A stretch of DNA of 64,000 nucleotides, from assembly GCF_902713425.1 (NCBI RefSeq), contig NC_081201.1:24102113-24166112 (forward strand), written 5' to 3'. Shown here in pieces: positions 10,020 through 20,131 of the stretch (positions are counted from its first letter, which is position 1; each line of letters opens with the position of its first letter). The notes under the pieces are model-generated. The model searched no databases. It saw only the letters and a program-made list of their open reading frames with translations, and was not told where the DNA came from. Position numbers and translations under genes: made by a program. Source of the DNA: Acipenser ruthenus. Lineage: Eukaryota > Chordata > Actinopteri > Acipenseriformes > Acipenseridae.

Positions 10020-11460
10020 ACTTATCTTGATCGATAGATTTTAACTGAGATGTATTTTGTTTTTAATAAAACATCTAAGCAAAATAAATTACACAACAGA
10101 ATACAGTCGCAACAAGTTACATGCTAATGTAACTCGGCCTCTAAATGAAATGTGACTGGTGTACAACGTGACCAAGTCAATGATTTTAACAGGTGATTAA
10201 CTTTAATCGGACCCCTGCAGTACAAAGTGCGAGATCAGTAGGTGATGGTTTTTGATTCCTGTTGATATGAGGAGGTTCTGAAACTAAAGAAAGAAACTGC
10301 TTGCTAGACTGCTGGCGCCTTCTAGTCGCCTCTAAGCATAATGAGAAATATGAACAGAAGAACCGTGTTTCAGCACAACTGGAGGTAAGTTCTTCATCCA
10401 TATTTGATATTAAGCTAAATTACTTTATGTTGCTATCGGGACCATGAAAATAATAAACTACTTTATGCATACACACAGTCTGTTTCATTGTTGTTTTCAA
10501 ATCGTCATAGTCTAAACACGAACATGCTTAATTTAACATGTGTAACAGGTTTCTTCTTAAACATAGCACTCCTTGTGTATTAGAATCCAGTGTTAGTTTC
10601 AAGTCTGTTTTCTGACATTTACTAAACTAACAGGTTCACAGTTGAGCCCCTCCTGCCTGCTCTGCCATTAAAGCGGCGCCAGCAGCACCCACAGATAGCC
10701 ATTGAATATAGCTGATTAGCATTGCTCTGTGCATTAAAGAACAGGAATAATGTTTCCGATGGCAGGCATGCTGTGCACAAACCGCCCAGCCTTTACAGGA
10801 AGCACTAAAGCCAATTTTCCAAGTTCTATACAGCACGTGAAAGGATGAAGGCGTGTTAAATGGGGAGTAATTTGCAATGGAGACCTTTACAATTTGGCAT
10901 TGATGGGTATCAAATCGCAGGCTTTCACCTGGCTAATCATAACACGTTTGGTGGACACTGATTCATTACCTGCTGGCGCCTAAGTACTAATAGAATGAAA
11001 TGCTCAAGAGATACGGAAATCGGAACGATCTTCCCGCTGGTTATTTTACTGTCTGCAGGTTTCCTTATCTTTATGTGGCGGTTGAAGATGAAAGAGAAGT
11101 TAATGGATAGTAAACAGCTCATCAATGGACATGTTATATAGGCTTTATCTTAGCCCCTATGGAGCACCTACTACTTAATTTTCGGAATAAGTATGAAACA
11201 ACACTAACTGAATGGTAATAATCAGAAGCATATTTCATAAGCTGTGAGTTAGTATTTCCCGTGGCGCATTGGACTGCTATCTATTGATGGGTTGGTGCGA
11301 AAAACGTACCACAGCTACTCCAGGTGTATCACCACATAAATGGAACATTGCTAATAAGGTATTAAGGGTCATACGTACTTATTACTTTGAAGCTTTAGGT
11401 TGCTGTTTCATTATTGCGGTAAGCCTCCCAATGGCCGAGGGTAACATTGTGTAGAATGGG
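10020..11460. repeat. Upstream duplicated region of vent B (blocks S, D1, D2)
   Basis: Contains block S (10200-10345: GTGCGAGATCAGTAGGTGAT, TTCCTGTTGATATGAGGAGG, TTGCTAGACTGCTGGCGCC). Block D1 follows (10600-10800: GCGGCGCCAGCAGCACCC, CTGATTAGCATTGCTCTGTG). Then come CACGTGAAAGGATGAAGGCG, block D2 (10915-11170), and the far end GGCGCATTGGACTGCTATC. It is the most complete upstream region in the array and the best template for comparing the others. No coding sequence is seen. Confidence 0.65.
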
Positions 11461-11736
11461 TTGTTTTGTCTGGGTTTTTTTAAGTGGTTAAATCTATTTT
11501 TATTTATCCATTTATTTTTAATTAAAGTTTTTGGCGATATTCCAAACATATGTAAATCGCTTGTAGCCTACCTTGATCAAATATATGGTCATTAGAGAAC
11601 CACTAACCTTACATACCCACTTGGATTTATTTCTTTATTTATGTATTTATTTATTAAGGTAGTCACCATTTTCTAAAAGGTCGTTTACTGCTGCAGTTGT
11701 GGCATTTCTTTACACGGTGGTACCAGACAATACATA

Positions 11737-11974
11737 GGAGGCTGTGTGGTCCAGTGGTTAAATAAATGTCCTTGTAACCAGGAGGTCCCCGGTTCAAATC
11801 CCACCTCAGCCACTGACTCATTCTGTGACTCCGAGCAAGTCACTTAACCTCCTTGTACTCCGTCTTTCGGGTGAGACGCACTTGTAAGTAACTCTGCAGC
11901 TGATGCATAGTTCACACACCCTAGTCTCTGTAAGTCGCCTTGGGTAAAGGTGTCTGATAAATAAACAAATACAG
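11737..11974 (+). mobile_element. tRNA-derived SINE (family II)
   Basis: An A-box-like GTGTGGTCCAGTGGTTAAA and a B-box-like GGTTCAAATCCC are spaced as in a tRNA gene. They are followed by GAGCAAGTCACTTAACCTCC and a 3' tail GTAAGTCGCCTTGGGTAAAG ending in short TAAA repeats. The head differs from family I, but the tail is the same L2-type end, so both were probably moved by one LINE. Confidence 0.85.
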
Positions 11975-12162
11975 CATAACCAATACAAAGCCTCACTTAG
12001 CAAATATATATTGTTAATATAACCAGTTACCCTTCCTCTAAACTTTAAAAATACGTTTTTTGAGTGGTTCGTGTTGTACGCAAATACAGTGTGCTAATGT
12101 ATAGTGTGTGCCAAACGACTGAGTCCAGGAGCTCCTCTTCAGAGTGTTATCTGGAATAGATA

Positions 12163-12525
12163 TACAGCTGCCTGTGGCCAAAAGTTTTGCATCACTCTAT
12201 ACAATTAACACATTTTGCTTCATAAAGTCGAATAAAACCTGCTGAATAATGTTATCTTAATGTATTGAATTACATACCGTTTTTAGGTTTTCCATATACT
12301 TAACAAAAAACTGACAAAAAAAAAGAAAAAAATTACAAAATCTAACATTAAATACTGTCCTACCATTATGGCTTCTGGTGAACTTTAGCAATATTATTTT
12401 GTAGTTTCTTTGATTACATGATGTTAAATAAAATATCTAATTTATGTTCATATAGTTTTAAAAAAAAGTCTCAATCCCTCAATCCTAACATTGTAGGTGA
12501 TGCAAAATTTATGCCATAGCTGTAT
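12163..12525. mobile_element. Tc1/mariner-like MITE, copy 1
   Basis: The left end TACAGCTGCCTGTGGCCAAA and the right end, read inverted (TACAGCTATGGCATAAATT), share the terminal word CAGCT...GGC.AAA.TTTTGCATCA. The ends abut TA dinucleotides, as expected of a TA-targeting element. A second copy in opposite orientation lies at 53499-53838 with the same interior words (CATTTTGCTTCATAAAGTC, TTTCTTTGATTACATGATGTT). There is no transposase frame, so it is non-autonomous. Confidence 0.75.
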
Positions 12526-12549
12526 GATACATAGGCTAAATAATACATC

Positions 12550-12634
12550 TGGCTTCAAGAACCTGATTAGCACTAATCTAATGTTATCAAGTAAAGTATT
12601 CCAAAATTTGTGCTAATCTGGGTCTGTGAAACCA
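12550..12634. mobile_element. Short palindromic MITE, copy 1 of 3
   Basis: About 85 bp, a near-palindrome with arms GATTAGCACTAATCT and TGTGCTAATCTGGGTCTGTG and termini TGGCTTC / GAAACCA. Related copies lie at 35628-35717 and 51598-51686. It sits only 25 bp from the Tc1-like MITE, so two miniature elements are stacked in the spacer between vent B and the homeobox relic. Confidence 0.65.
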
Positions 12635-12779
12635 GCCTAAGGTGGGATTTTAATTGGAATGTGTTGTTAAACTGTTCCTAGAATAATTGCATCCTCCTGA
12701 ACTCACAGTCAAAACCTTAACTTAAAAAAAGGAAATCGTAATCCAAAGCTATTTGCTAGTGAGGGCCAATAAACTACAA

Positions 12780-13120
12780 ACACAAAACCCCACACAATGC
12801 ATATTAATCAGGTATACAATACAACAGTGCAAAACTGCTGTATTTATTTTGATACAGGGGTCTCAAATTGGTAGGCAAAAATTGACCACATGTATGCAAA
12901 CATATTTTGAATTACAGCCAGATCTTCATGTCATCAAAAAACAGTGTTGTAAAATCAGCCAAGTTAACAGTAAACTATCAAAGTTGGAGATGGCAGCCTA
13001 AAATGTTATATTAAATAATTAAATACAACACCCTCAATGATAATATGTAATTCAAGTTTTTAAACTCAGATTTTGGACAATTAAGGCCATATTCACAAAA
13101 CATTTAACACTGGCTTTCCT
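12780..13120. repeat. 3' flank block U, copy below the homeobox relic
   Basis: Matches 14930-15250 closely (CCACACAATG, AATACAACA, TATTTTGATA, GACCACATGTA, AATGATAATATGTAATTCAA, TTAAGGCC.TATTCACAAA) and 7690-7960 more weakly. It shows that the relic at 13247 is a degenerate full unit rather than an isolated insertion. A small (AC)n/(GT)n palindrome follows at 13137-13161. Confidence 0.65.
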
Positions 13121-13246
13121 CCATTTTGCTTCAAACACACACACATGTGTGTGTGTGTGTGTATTTATGTATTTGTTTACTTCATTAGTTAGTAGTTAGT
13201 TAGTTAGTTTTAAACATTGAAAATTAAAAAAAGATGTATGCCTTTC

Positions 13247-13352
13247 CTGGGTTTCAGAAAGATATAGTTTTGCTGCCACTTTCAGTCTCTCGGAAGCACT
13301 CAAATACTTGTTCTTATTGAAAGTGTTCTTCAGTTTGTACATTTGATCTGAT
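13247..13352 (-). pseudogene. Vent homeobox relic (exon-2 fragment)
   Basis: Translates as DQMYKLKNTFNKNKYL followed by SASERLKVAAKLYLSETQ, homeodomain positions about 11-44 of a Vent protein. It stops at the Gln44 codon, exactly where vent A has intron 2. The next bases are GAAAGG instead of the donor GTAAGA, so the splice site is lost. Upstream the match ends abruptly just before the Asp codon. Exon 1, the recognition helix and the tail are absent. It resembles vent A (NTFNKNKYL) more than B or C, so it derives from an intron-bearing copy. No stop interrupts the short piece, but it cannot encode a working homeodomain. Confidence 0.85.
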
Positions 13353-13429
13353 CTGATAAAAGGCTTTAAAGCAAATAATGTATGCTATTCAACCCCTGTA
13401 CAAAATGCAAATACAATGTGGGTTAGTCA

Positions 13430-14600
13430 GTGATGTTAAAAGGTGATTAACTTGAATCAGACCCCTGCTGTACAAGGTGCGAGATCAGTATGTGGTGGTC
13501 TTTGGTTCCTGTTGATATGAGGAGGTTCTGAAAAGGACAGGAAAGCGGCTTACTAGACTACTGGTGCCTGCTAGTCATCGCTCACCTGAATGAAACACCT
13601 AAACATTATTTTAATTTAACGTATGGTATGTGAGAATTTGCTGGATATTAGAAAACACTTGGGAACCATCCAGAAAAAAATAACTATACTTCATTTTATG
13701 GATATGCTGTAGTTTTCAATTAAGAGGAGTCCATAAACACTGTATTTTTTTACATTTAATATTTAAACAGACTACACAGTAATGTTTGTTTTGTTAACAT
13801 GTAATGCCTATATACAGAACAGATGAGTCAACTGAGAGGTAATCTTATCACTTTCAATCTAATAATGTAATAGCCAACACTAAATTTGAAAGGTAAAGTA
13901 CTATTTATCGCCTACTTGAAAGACTAGTGCCAAGCAGGTCTTGTACAATATAGAAATCGATGTATCATACATTGTGTATTGGAATTCCGCGGTGGTTTCA
14001 ATGTTATATTCTGATATTACCAAACCTAAAGAAATGTGCTGCTGACGCCTGCTCTTCCATTAATAGCGTCGGCAGCACCCACTGATAACCATCGCATACA
14101 TATGATTAACATTGCTCTGTACACAAGAATAATGTTTCAGACCCATTTCACTGGTCGCTTACTATTACGTGAAATTGATGGCTTGGCTAATTATTTAACA
14201 CAACTTGTGTACACTGTACTGAAATGATATGTTGGTCCAGTAACCCAAGCTGTAATGTTTATAGTGAAATAAGCTAGTTTAAATGTTCAAGAGATACGGA
14301 AATCGGCGTGATCTTCCCACTGGTTCCTGCATTGTATGTATGTTTCTTTATCGTGACAGCGTCTTTGAAGTTAAAACAGAGGTTAATGGATAGTAAATGT
14401 GTCGTCAAGGTGCAAACTGTCTACATTGTGAAAGCAAAATGTTTAACGTTTAAAACGACTAAAATCTGGTTCTTTAATCTGGATTTTAGGGTGTATTTAT
14501 AACTTCCCCTGAGCTGGGAGTTCATGTTCCTCATGGCCCACTGGACTGCTGTCCAGTGATAACAAGGTGCTGAAAATGTACCACCGGAGAACTAAGGGTC
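13430..14600. repeat. Upstream duplicated region of the relic unit (blocks S, D1, D2)
   Basis: Block S at 13440-13600 (GTGCGAGATCAGTATGTGGT, TTCCTGTTGATATGAGGAGG, GCTTACTAGACTACTGG), D1 at 13985-14160 (GGCAGCACCCACTGATAACC, ATTAACATTGCTCTGT), D2 at 14165-14400 (TCAAGAGATACGGAAATCGG, GAGGTTAATGGATAGTAAA) and the far end at 14525-14600 (CACTGGACTGCTGTCCAGTG, GTGCTGAAAATGTACC). It is retained although the gene it belonged to is gone, so it may act on neighbouring genes or be decaying with them. Confidence 0.6.
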
Positions 14601-14929
14601 GTGTTTGGGTCATGTATAGAAATGGAAAGAGTTGCTTAGCTTCATTATTTATAATGTTTACTCCTATTGTTTGTTTAACTGCTGTAAATCAAGTGTTGAA
14701 AATGTTAAAATGAATACCGTGCAACATATTTAAACAAATTGCAAATGCATATCCTTTACACTTTGTAATGTTTATTTTGGTAACGTCTATGGTGTAAAAC
14801 ATATAGAGTAAACCTAAGATGTGTTTATAATTTGAATGTGTTGTTAAACTACATTGCATCCTCCTGAACTCACAGTCAACGTAAAAAGGACTTATTCGTT
14901 AAGGCAAATACAATTAAAATAAAACCCCA

Positions 14930-15250
14930 CACAATGTACATTAGTCATGCGAACAATACAACATTGCTAAACTTTAATACTTATTTTGATATAGCGGCAT
15001 CTATATGGTAGAGAAGTATGGACCACATGTACACAAATATATTTTTAATTATAGCCAAAACCGCAAGTCACCACCACACTAAATATCAAAAACAGTGCTG
15101 TAAATCGGCCAATTCAGCAGTCAGCTGATAAAGTTGGTTGCGACAGTCATATGTTTATTAATACACTTCCCCCAATGATAATATGTAATTCAAGTGTTTA
15201 AATAAGTTTGTGGACAGTTAAGGCCCTATTCACAAAGCACTTATCACCGT
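14930..15250. repeat. 3' flank block U, copy below vent C
   Basis: The same words as at 12780-13120: GGACCACATGTACACAAATA, AACAGTGCTGTAAATCGGCC, CCAATGATAATATGTAATTC, AAGGCCCTATTCACAAAGCA. It marks the start of the vent C unit. Confidence 0.65.
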
Positions 15251-15809
15251 GCTGTTAATAGAGGATTTTCATTCCTAAAAAGAAAACAAAACGTGAAAAA
15301 TCCTGAAATAATTAATTCCAGATATCTGTATTTTTCTTGCTAGGTTGCCCTGTGAATATGGCCCCAAATTTTCAGTCTCAGAAATTAAAAATTAAATAAG
15401 GAATGTTTAAATAGTTTTATTGAAAACTTAAAAAATACATACATATTAACAATATATTTGTTTAAATTAATATTCACACTGAAATATAAAAATAAAAATA
15501 TATGAATTCATACATTCTTAATTTCTGAACAAGCTAAAATCACAGTCCACACAGTGGAACTTTATCCTTGAAACCAATTGAAGTCAACTGGATTATATCA
15601 GTATGTCTAAAAAGAACCCAAAAAGAAGGCAATTAAAATACTACTAATATGAAAACCACGTTCAGTATTGCTTTATACAATACTCATTGTCCCAAAGCAA
15701 TGTCTAAAACGTTTACATGCTGCTACATAGCAAGCACGTGCAAGACATAGTAAGATTATTGCATTTAGGAGACAAGTGGAACAGCTAGAATTATACAGTA
15801 TTACAGTCC

Positions 15810-16867
15810 TCAATAATAATACGGTGAAGCCAGCAGCAGAGGGTGGAGTGTTGGCTGAGGGAATGCCATTTGTTGCATAGGCGCCTGATGGATGAAATCT
15901 GGGAAGAGATGGTGTGCTGCCAGGTTTTCTGTGGTGTCAATGGGAACTGCAAGCTGCTGCACAGGGTAGCTGGAGTGCTGGAGAGAAGAAACGGTCTGGT
16001 ACATCATCTGAGGCATTAGAGCGGGGCTCAAGAAGTCTGGACGCAGATCTTGCATCTCACGCTTTAATTTCATTCTTCGGTTCTGGAACCATGTTTTCAC
16101 CTGAGTTTCAGAGAGATGTAGTTTTACAGACACTTTCAGTCTCTCAGAAGCACCCAAATACTTGTGCTTACTGAAGTTTTTCTCCAGTTTGTGAATCTGA
16201 TCTGATGTGAATTTCGTTCGCATTCTGCGGTTGACACTGGGTTCACTTTCAACATCGTCTTCTTCTAGAGATGAGACTTCTGATCGAACAGTTTCACTTT
16301 CATAACCAGATGACTCTCCGCTACTTTCTGAAACTAAACAAAAGAGAAAAAGTGGAAAGCAATTAGCAGGATACTTTACTTTAACAATGTATGGACATTA
16401 ATATTTGTACATTTGTTCTAATAAAAGAAAGTTGACTTAATTGACAACATATCTGTATCTCATGTACCAAATTGTAGTATTCATTTTCGTCACGCTGTAA
16501 TGTTTATATACGTGTGTTGCATCTGTTTCATAAGATATGTTTTTAATTCTTGAGCATTTGGTTTTACAGTGGGAATTATTTGACAAGTACTCATGCAATA
16601 CTTACAGGTCGTGAAAGAGGAGTGAAACAGGCGAGCAGGTGAATCTTGCCCGGGTCTTGCCTCCTCCATATCTTGCGAGCATTTCTTCATAATGTTTGCT
16701 TTTGGTTGTACAGATTCTTTGCTGCATGATGTGGGTGGACGAGACTGAACTAAACAAGGAATATGAGGTTTGAAAGTTGTTTCCGTGTTTTTTTCTGTAC
16801 ACGCCTGCCTAGTCGATGTGGTGTGGTGACTTTGGGATAGCCACGCAATGGAATAAGCTTTCGTCAT
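15810..16867 (-). CDS. vent: Vent/Vox-family homeobox protein C (two exons)
   Basis: Predicted 261-aa Vent-class repressor. Exons in gene order are 16867-16606 and 16333-15810, separated by a 272-bp phase-1 intron. The N-terminal motif YSIAWLSQS is at residues 4-12. The acidic run SESSGESSGYESE and SLEEDDVESEPSV precede the homeodomain (about 122-181), which keeps Thr47, Gln50 and Asn51. As in vent B, the homeodomain is encoded without an intron. The C-terminal block PDFLSPALMPQMMYQTVSSL is present and the protein ends LLLASPYYY. The 3' flank has a minus-strand AATAAA (15416-15421) in the same context as vent B. B and C are sisters by intron pattern, length and C-terminus. Canonical family length and an intact frame make it very probably functional. 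Confidence 0.93.
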
Positions 16868-17110
16868 GTTCTCTGTCTAGAAGGTTCAAAACCTTGCGGG
16901 TCTGCAATTTGAAGGCTTCCACAGCAGCGACTCTTTATATAGACCCCCTCAGTGTGGAAATTTGCATGTGCAAAGACCCATCAAAGTGGAGATCAAGAAG
17001 ATAATTGTGAATAATTAGGTCTAATATATGTAGCTATTGAACTTTTCACGCATCCTGTGGATGTGTTAATGCCTGGCGCCACGATGTCTGTGGGAACCAA
17101 GGTAAGTTGG
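16868..17110 (-). promoter_or_regulatory. vent C proximal promoter (module P)
   Basis: TATA box TATATAAAG on the minus strand (near 16934-16942), octamer ATTTGCAT (16960-16967) with mirror GTGCAAA, TCF site ATCAAAG (16980-16986), homeodomain-type block GATAATTGTGAATAATTAGG (17000-17019) and GGCGCC-N5-GTCT (17075-17089). Element order and most spacings equal those of vent A and B. Confidence 0.76.
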
Positions 17111-17944
17111 AAGCAAATGTTGACATCGTCTGTTCATAAAGACACAGAGGGAAACATTTTCAATGAAAATACCATACAATTATCCTATCATGTAAATTTT
17201 ATAAACATTTTAGCAGTTAACCTTGTGAGACTTATTGCTTTTATATTTGTTAACTCGTGACGTATTTCTGTATGGAGAGATCCTTGCACGTAACTAAATG
17301 GCAGAGATGTAACTGACAACACTTAGTTATTGCATATGAAAAGGCTCGCTTTTGAGAATGGATTGCATACAAAATATGCTATAGATGGTGGCAAAGTACT
17401 ATATTATATGCGATACACCGATTGACATTGCAGGACTAAAGTTAAATCTATACTCTTAAAATAATGGGAAAACTTAAGTTCCTCTACGCTCTATATTTTG
17501 TATTTGACATTTTATATACAATAATCTTTATCCAGAAGCGATACAGTAAAGAGAAGTTAATGCTGAGCTGTTGTTTTGTACATTATTACATTATATTGTA
17601 AAACCAAATGTTTAAGAAAACATTGTTGAATTCTTTAAAATGTGATTTCCATATGCATTAATATTCTAACTTTCTGATATTCAGTACTCAGTAGTGTATG
17701 GTCAAAATTCAAATCACCATATTCTCAAAAATGGAGGTGATCTAATACCCCAGTAAATTTTAAATAACGTCTGCTTATTCGATTTGATTCTTTTCCGAAA
17801 TGCAATTACAATTTTACATTTGTCGAGTTCCTTGCTTGGGGTGATATGGTGTCCTGACAATTAGCCAACTGCTTACGTGGTGAAATGAGAGAATATATAG
17901 ATATATAGAATATAAATACTCGTACAGAACACCAAGGCGTTTAA
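17111..17944. other. Spacer upstream of vent C, no block S found
   Basis: AT-rich DNA in the place where units A, B and the relic carry block S. No convincing copy of S, no gene and no named repeat were found. Confidence 0.45.
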
Positions 17945-18160
17945 CGCTCCATTCTGACATTTGTAAAACTAAGGAAATTCAGAGCTTTGCAGCCACTTGT
18001 CTCAACTGTCATTAACGGAGCGCCAGCACTACCCCTGAACCGCCCTGACAGCCGATGTCTGATCTACTTTGAATTAACATATCTCAGTTCAAAGACTATG
18101 CTTAATGTTTCAGACATAGCTCGCTGTGCGTGGACCATCAAGCATTTACTGAGCACCTTT
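17945..18160. promoter_or_regulatory. Distal conserved block D1, copy at vent C
   Basis: Contains TTCTGACATTTGTAAAACTA, GGAGCGCCAGCACTACCCC, ATTAACATATCTCAGTTCAA and TAATGTTTCAGACATAGCTC. The words align in order with D1 of vent A, vent B and the relic unit, but the match is the weakest of the direct copies. Confidence 0.45.
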
Positions 18161-19239
18161 TTATATAATCTATGTTTAAACCCAAAGACCAATAATCCAA
18201 CCGTGGAGTACCTCAATGGGCTGCTGTCAAAAAGTGGCAAGGTGACTACTAACCAGAAGGTCTGCAGTATGTAAGCAGTATCTGGACCAGGTTCAGCAAG
18301 TGTTTGTATCGGTTGCTGACGATTCTTTTGTTTTGTTTTGTTTTGTTTTCTCATGGTTTGTGGAATTTAAATGGACACTTACAGTGGAATCCAAGTCAAT
18401 TTACGTGTATGGAAATATCTGAACTTGCAATGGATATTCCCTGAATGGGAAGTGCAGCAACATTCTAGCGTTCTCCTGAACGAATCTCAGTTGTAAGCTC
18501 AGTTTTTAGGGTTGTATTCCACTTGTCATGCTTATTAAAATAATTATTGTATGTTTATAATGTCCTAAAAGCGTTCTTCTTTTGGACTGCGATCTTAAAT
18601 GGTTTTCTGGTTCAAGTGCCTTTTTGACCTTTTAATGAAATTGAGGATTTTAAGCTTTTTTGTGATAGTTGCAGTGAAATCCAAACAAACAATTTGCATA
18701 TCATTAGACACATCGACCTCACTGAGCTAGCAATCCTGGTTCTTTCTGGAGACATTAAATGCTTATCACTTGCAAATAAACCTCAAGCAACTGGCGCCAG
18801 ATACTTACCGACCATTAGATCCAATGTGAGATCGCCGTGGTAGTAGGACGTGGACGATTCATGTCTCAAATCTCACCTCAGGCACTGCAGCCGTTTGGTT
18901 TGTAGACAACTGCAATAAGTAAACATCGCTATCAACCAATACAGTAACACGTTTGTGTTAAATGACAAAAACACCATACTTGACCTTCCACAGAAACATT
19001 TTCAGCACCTTGTTATTTTTGGACAGCACTCTGTTGCCCGTACAGCTCTTATATGTCTCCAGAATTTTGCCGTTACCATAACTTTTTCACATTGTCAAAA
19101 GCCAGCTGCTATTGCATAAAGTTATTTATTATATTAAATACCAAGATAATATAACACTAGTCCTTTATTGTATTAACTAAAAACATAGCATATACGTTTA
19201 TGGTCAGACTTGCGTTGAATGAATGTGAGTAATTTAAGT
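18161..19239. other. Intergenic stretch, no gene recognised
   Basis: A (TTTTG)n-like stretch lies near 18326-18350. Short open frames on both strands have no family features. Some D2-like words (CTTATCACTTGCAAATAA) are too weak to call. Confidence 0.4.
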
Positions 19240-19830
19240 AAAAGATTCTCCAACGGCGCCAAGGTAAAGTCTACACAGCATGCCTTTTGAGTACTTATTT
19301 ACTCTCCATTAACTTTACTTTCATCTTCCAAGACCACGTAACGATAAGGGAACGTGTATATAATACAGGAAGTAGTAGAACGATTGCCCCGATTTCCATA
19401 TCTCTAGACATTTAAATTAGTCTCTTTCACGAGAACAATAGACTCCGGCTGGTTAGTTTGGGTTAATGTGTTATGCTACACCTCGCCGGTTATACGCCGT
19501 CTTAATTATAGTATATAGTGTAAAGGAGTTAAATAGTCATATTAATAAACGCGGGAGCCTGTTACGACCGTAAGGTCTCCCACGCTAAGACTGTTTTGCA
19601 TTTCAAATATCAGTTTCACTCAAATATCAGTTTCATGCACAGCATGCGTGCTATCTAAACCATTAGGCATGTTCTTTGATGAACAAAGCAATGCTAATGA
19701 ATAGTAAAGCAGGGATCAACAGTACTGGATGGTTATCAGTAGGCGGTGTTGGCGCTGCTGTAATGGCATTGCATACAGGCAGCAGCTCAACTGAATTTTC
19801 TTATAGTCTTGCAAATTTTAGAATACATTA
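19240..19830. repeat. Inverted copy of distal blocks D1 and D2
   Basis: Read on the minus strand this contains AATGCCATTACAGCAGCGCC, ACTGATAACCATCCAG, CATTAGCATTGCTTTGTTCA, CATCAAAGAACATGCC, GCACGCATGCTGTGCATG, then D2 words (AGATATGGAAATCGGGGC, CCTTATCGTTACGTGG, GAAGATGAAAGTAAAGTTAA, TTGGCGCCGTTGG). Order and spacing match the direct copies, but orientation is opposite. No Vent gene is attached. It closes the array on its upstream side. The direct repeat CAAATATCAGTTTCA occurs twice near 19606-19636. Confidence 0.6.
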
Positions 19831-20091
19831 TTGACACCACCCACTGGTTTCCAGTACAGACCCATATTTTGAAATATGATTTGATTATATAATATATTTA
19901 AGTGTATTTTGTAGCTATTATTTGTTATTTAATTATGTAGTCACAATGAAGTTGATATAGAAAAGCCCATGTTTAATGAATAGCATGGAAATTCCTCCAA
20001 TATCCCTCCCCCATCCATTCAAACAGTTACTCTTCTGGCATGTTATGGCTTCAATCTAGTTTGACTTCAAGTGATTAAATGTTCAATCTAC

Positions 20092-20131
<40 letters not shown>

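Noticed and set aside
11750-11815. tRNA gene
   Set aside because: The A-box and B-box words belong to a SINE head. There is no cloverleaf with a paired acceptor stem, and a SINE body and tail follow.
13137-13161. Regulatory hairpin in the (AC)n(GT)n palindrome
   Set aside because: Simple-sequence origin is sufficient to explain it.
15914-16174. 86-aa plus-strand frame
   Set aside because: Antisense shadow of vent C exon 2.
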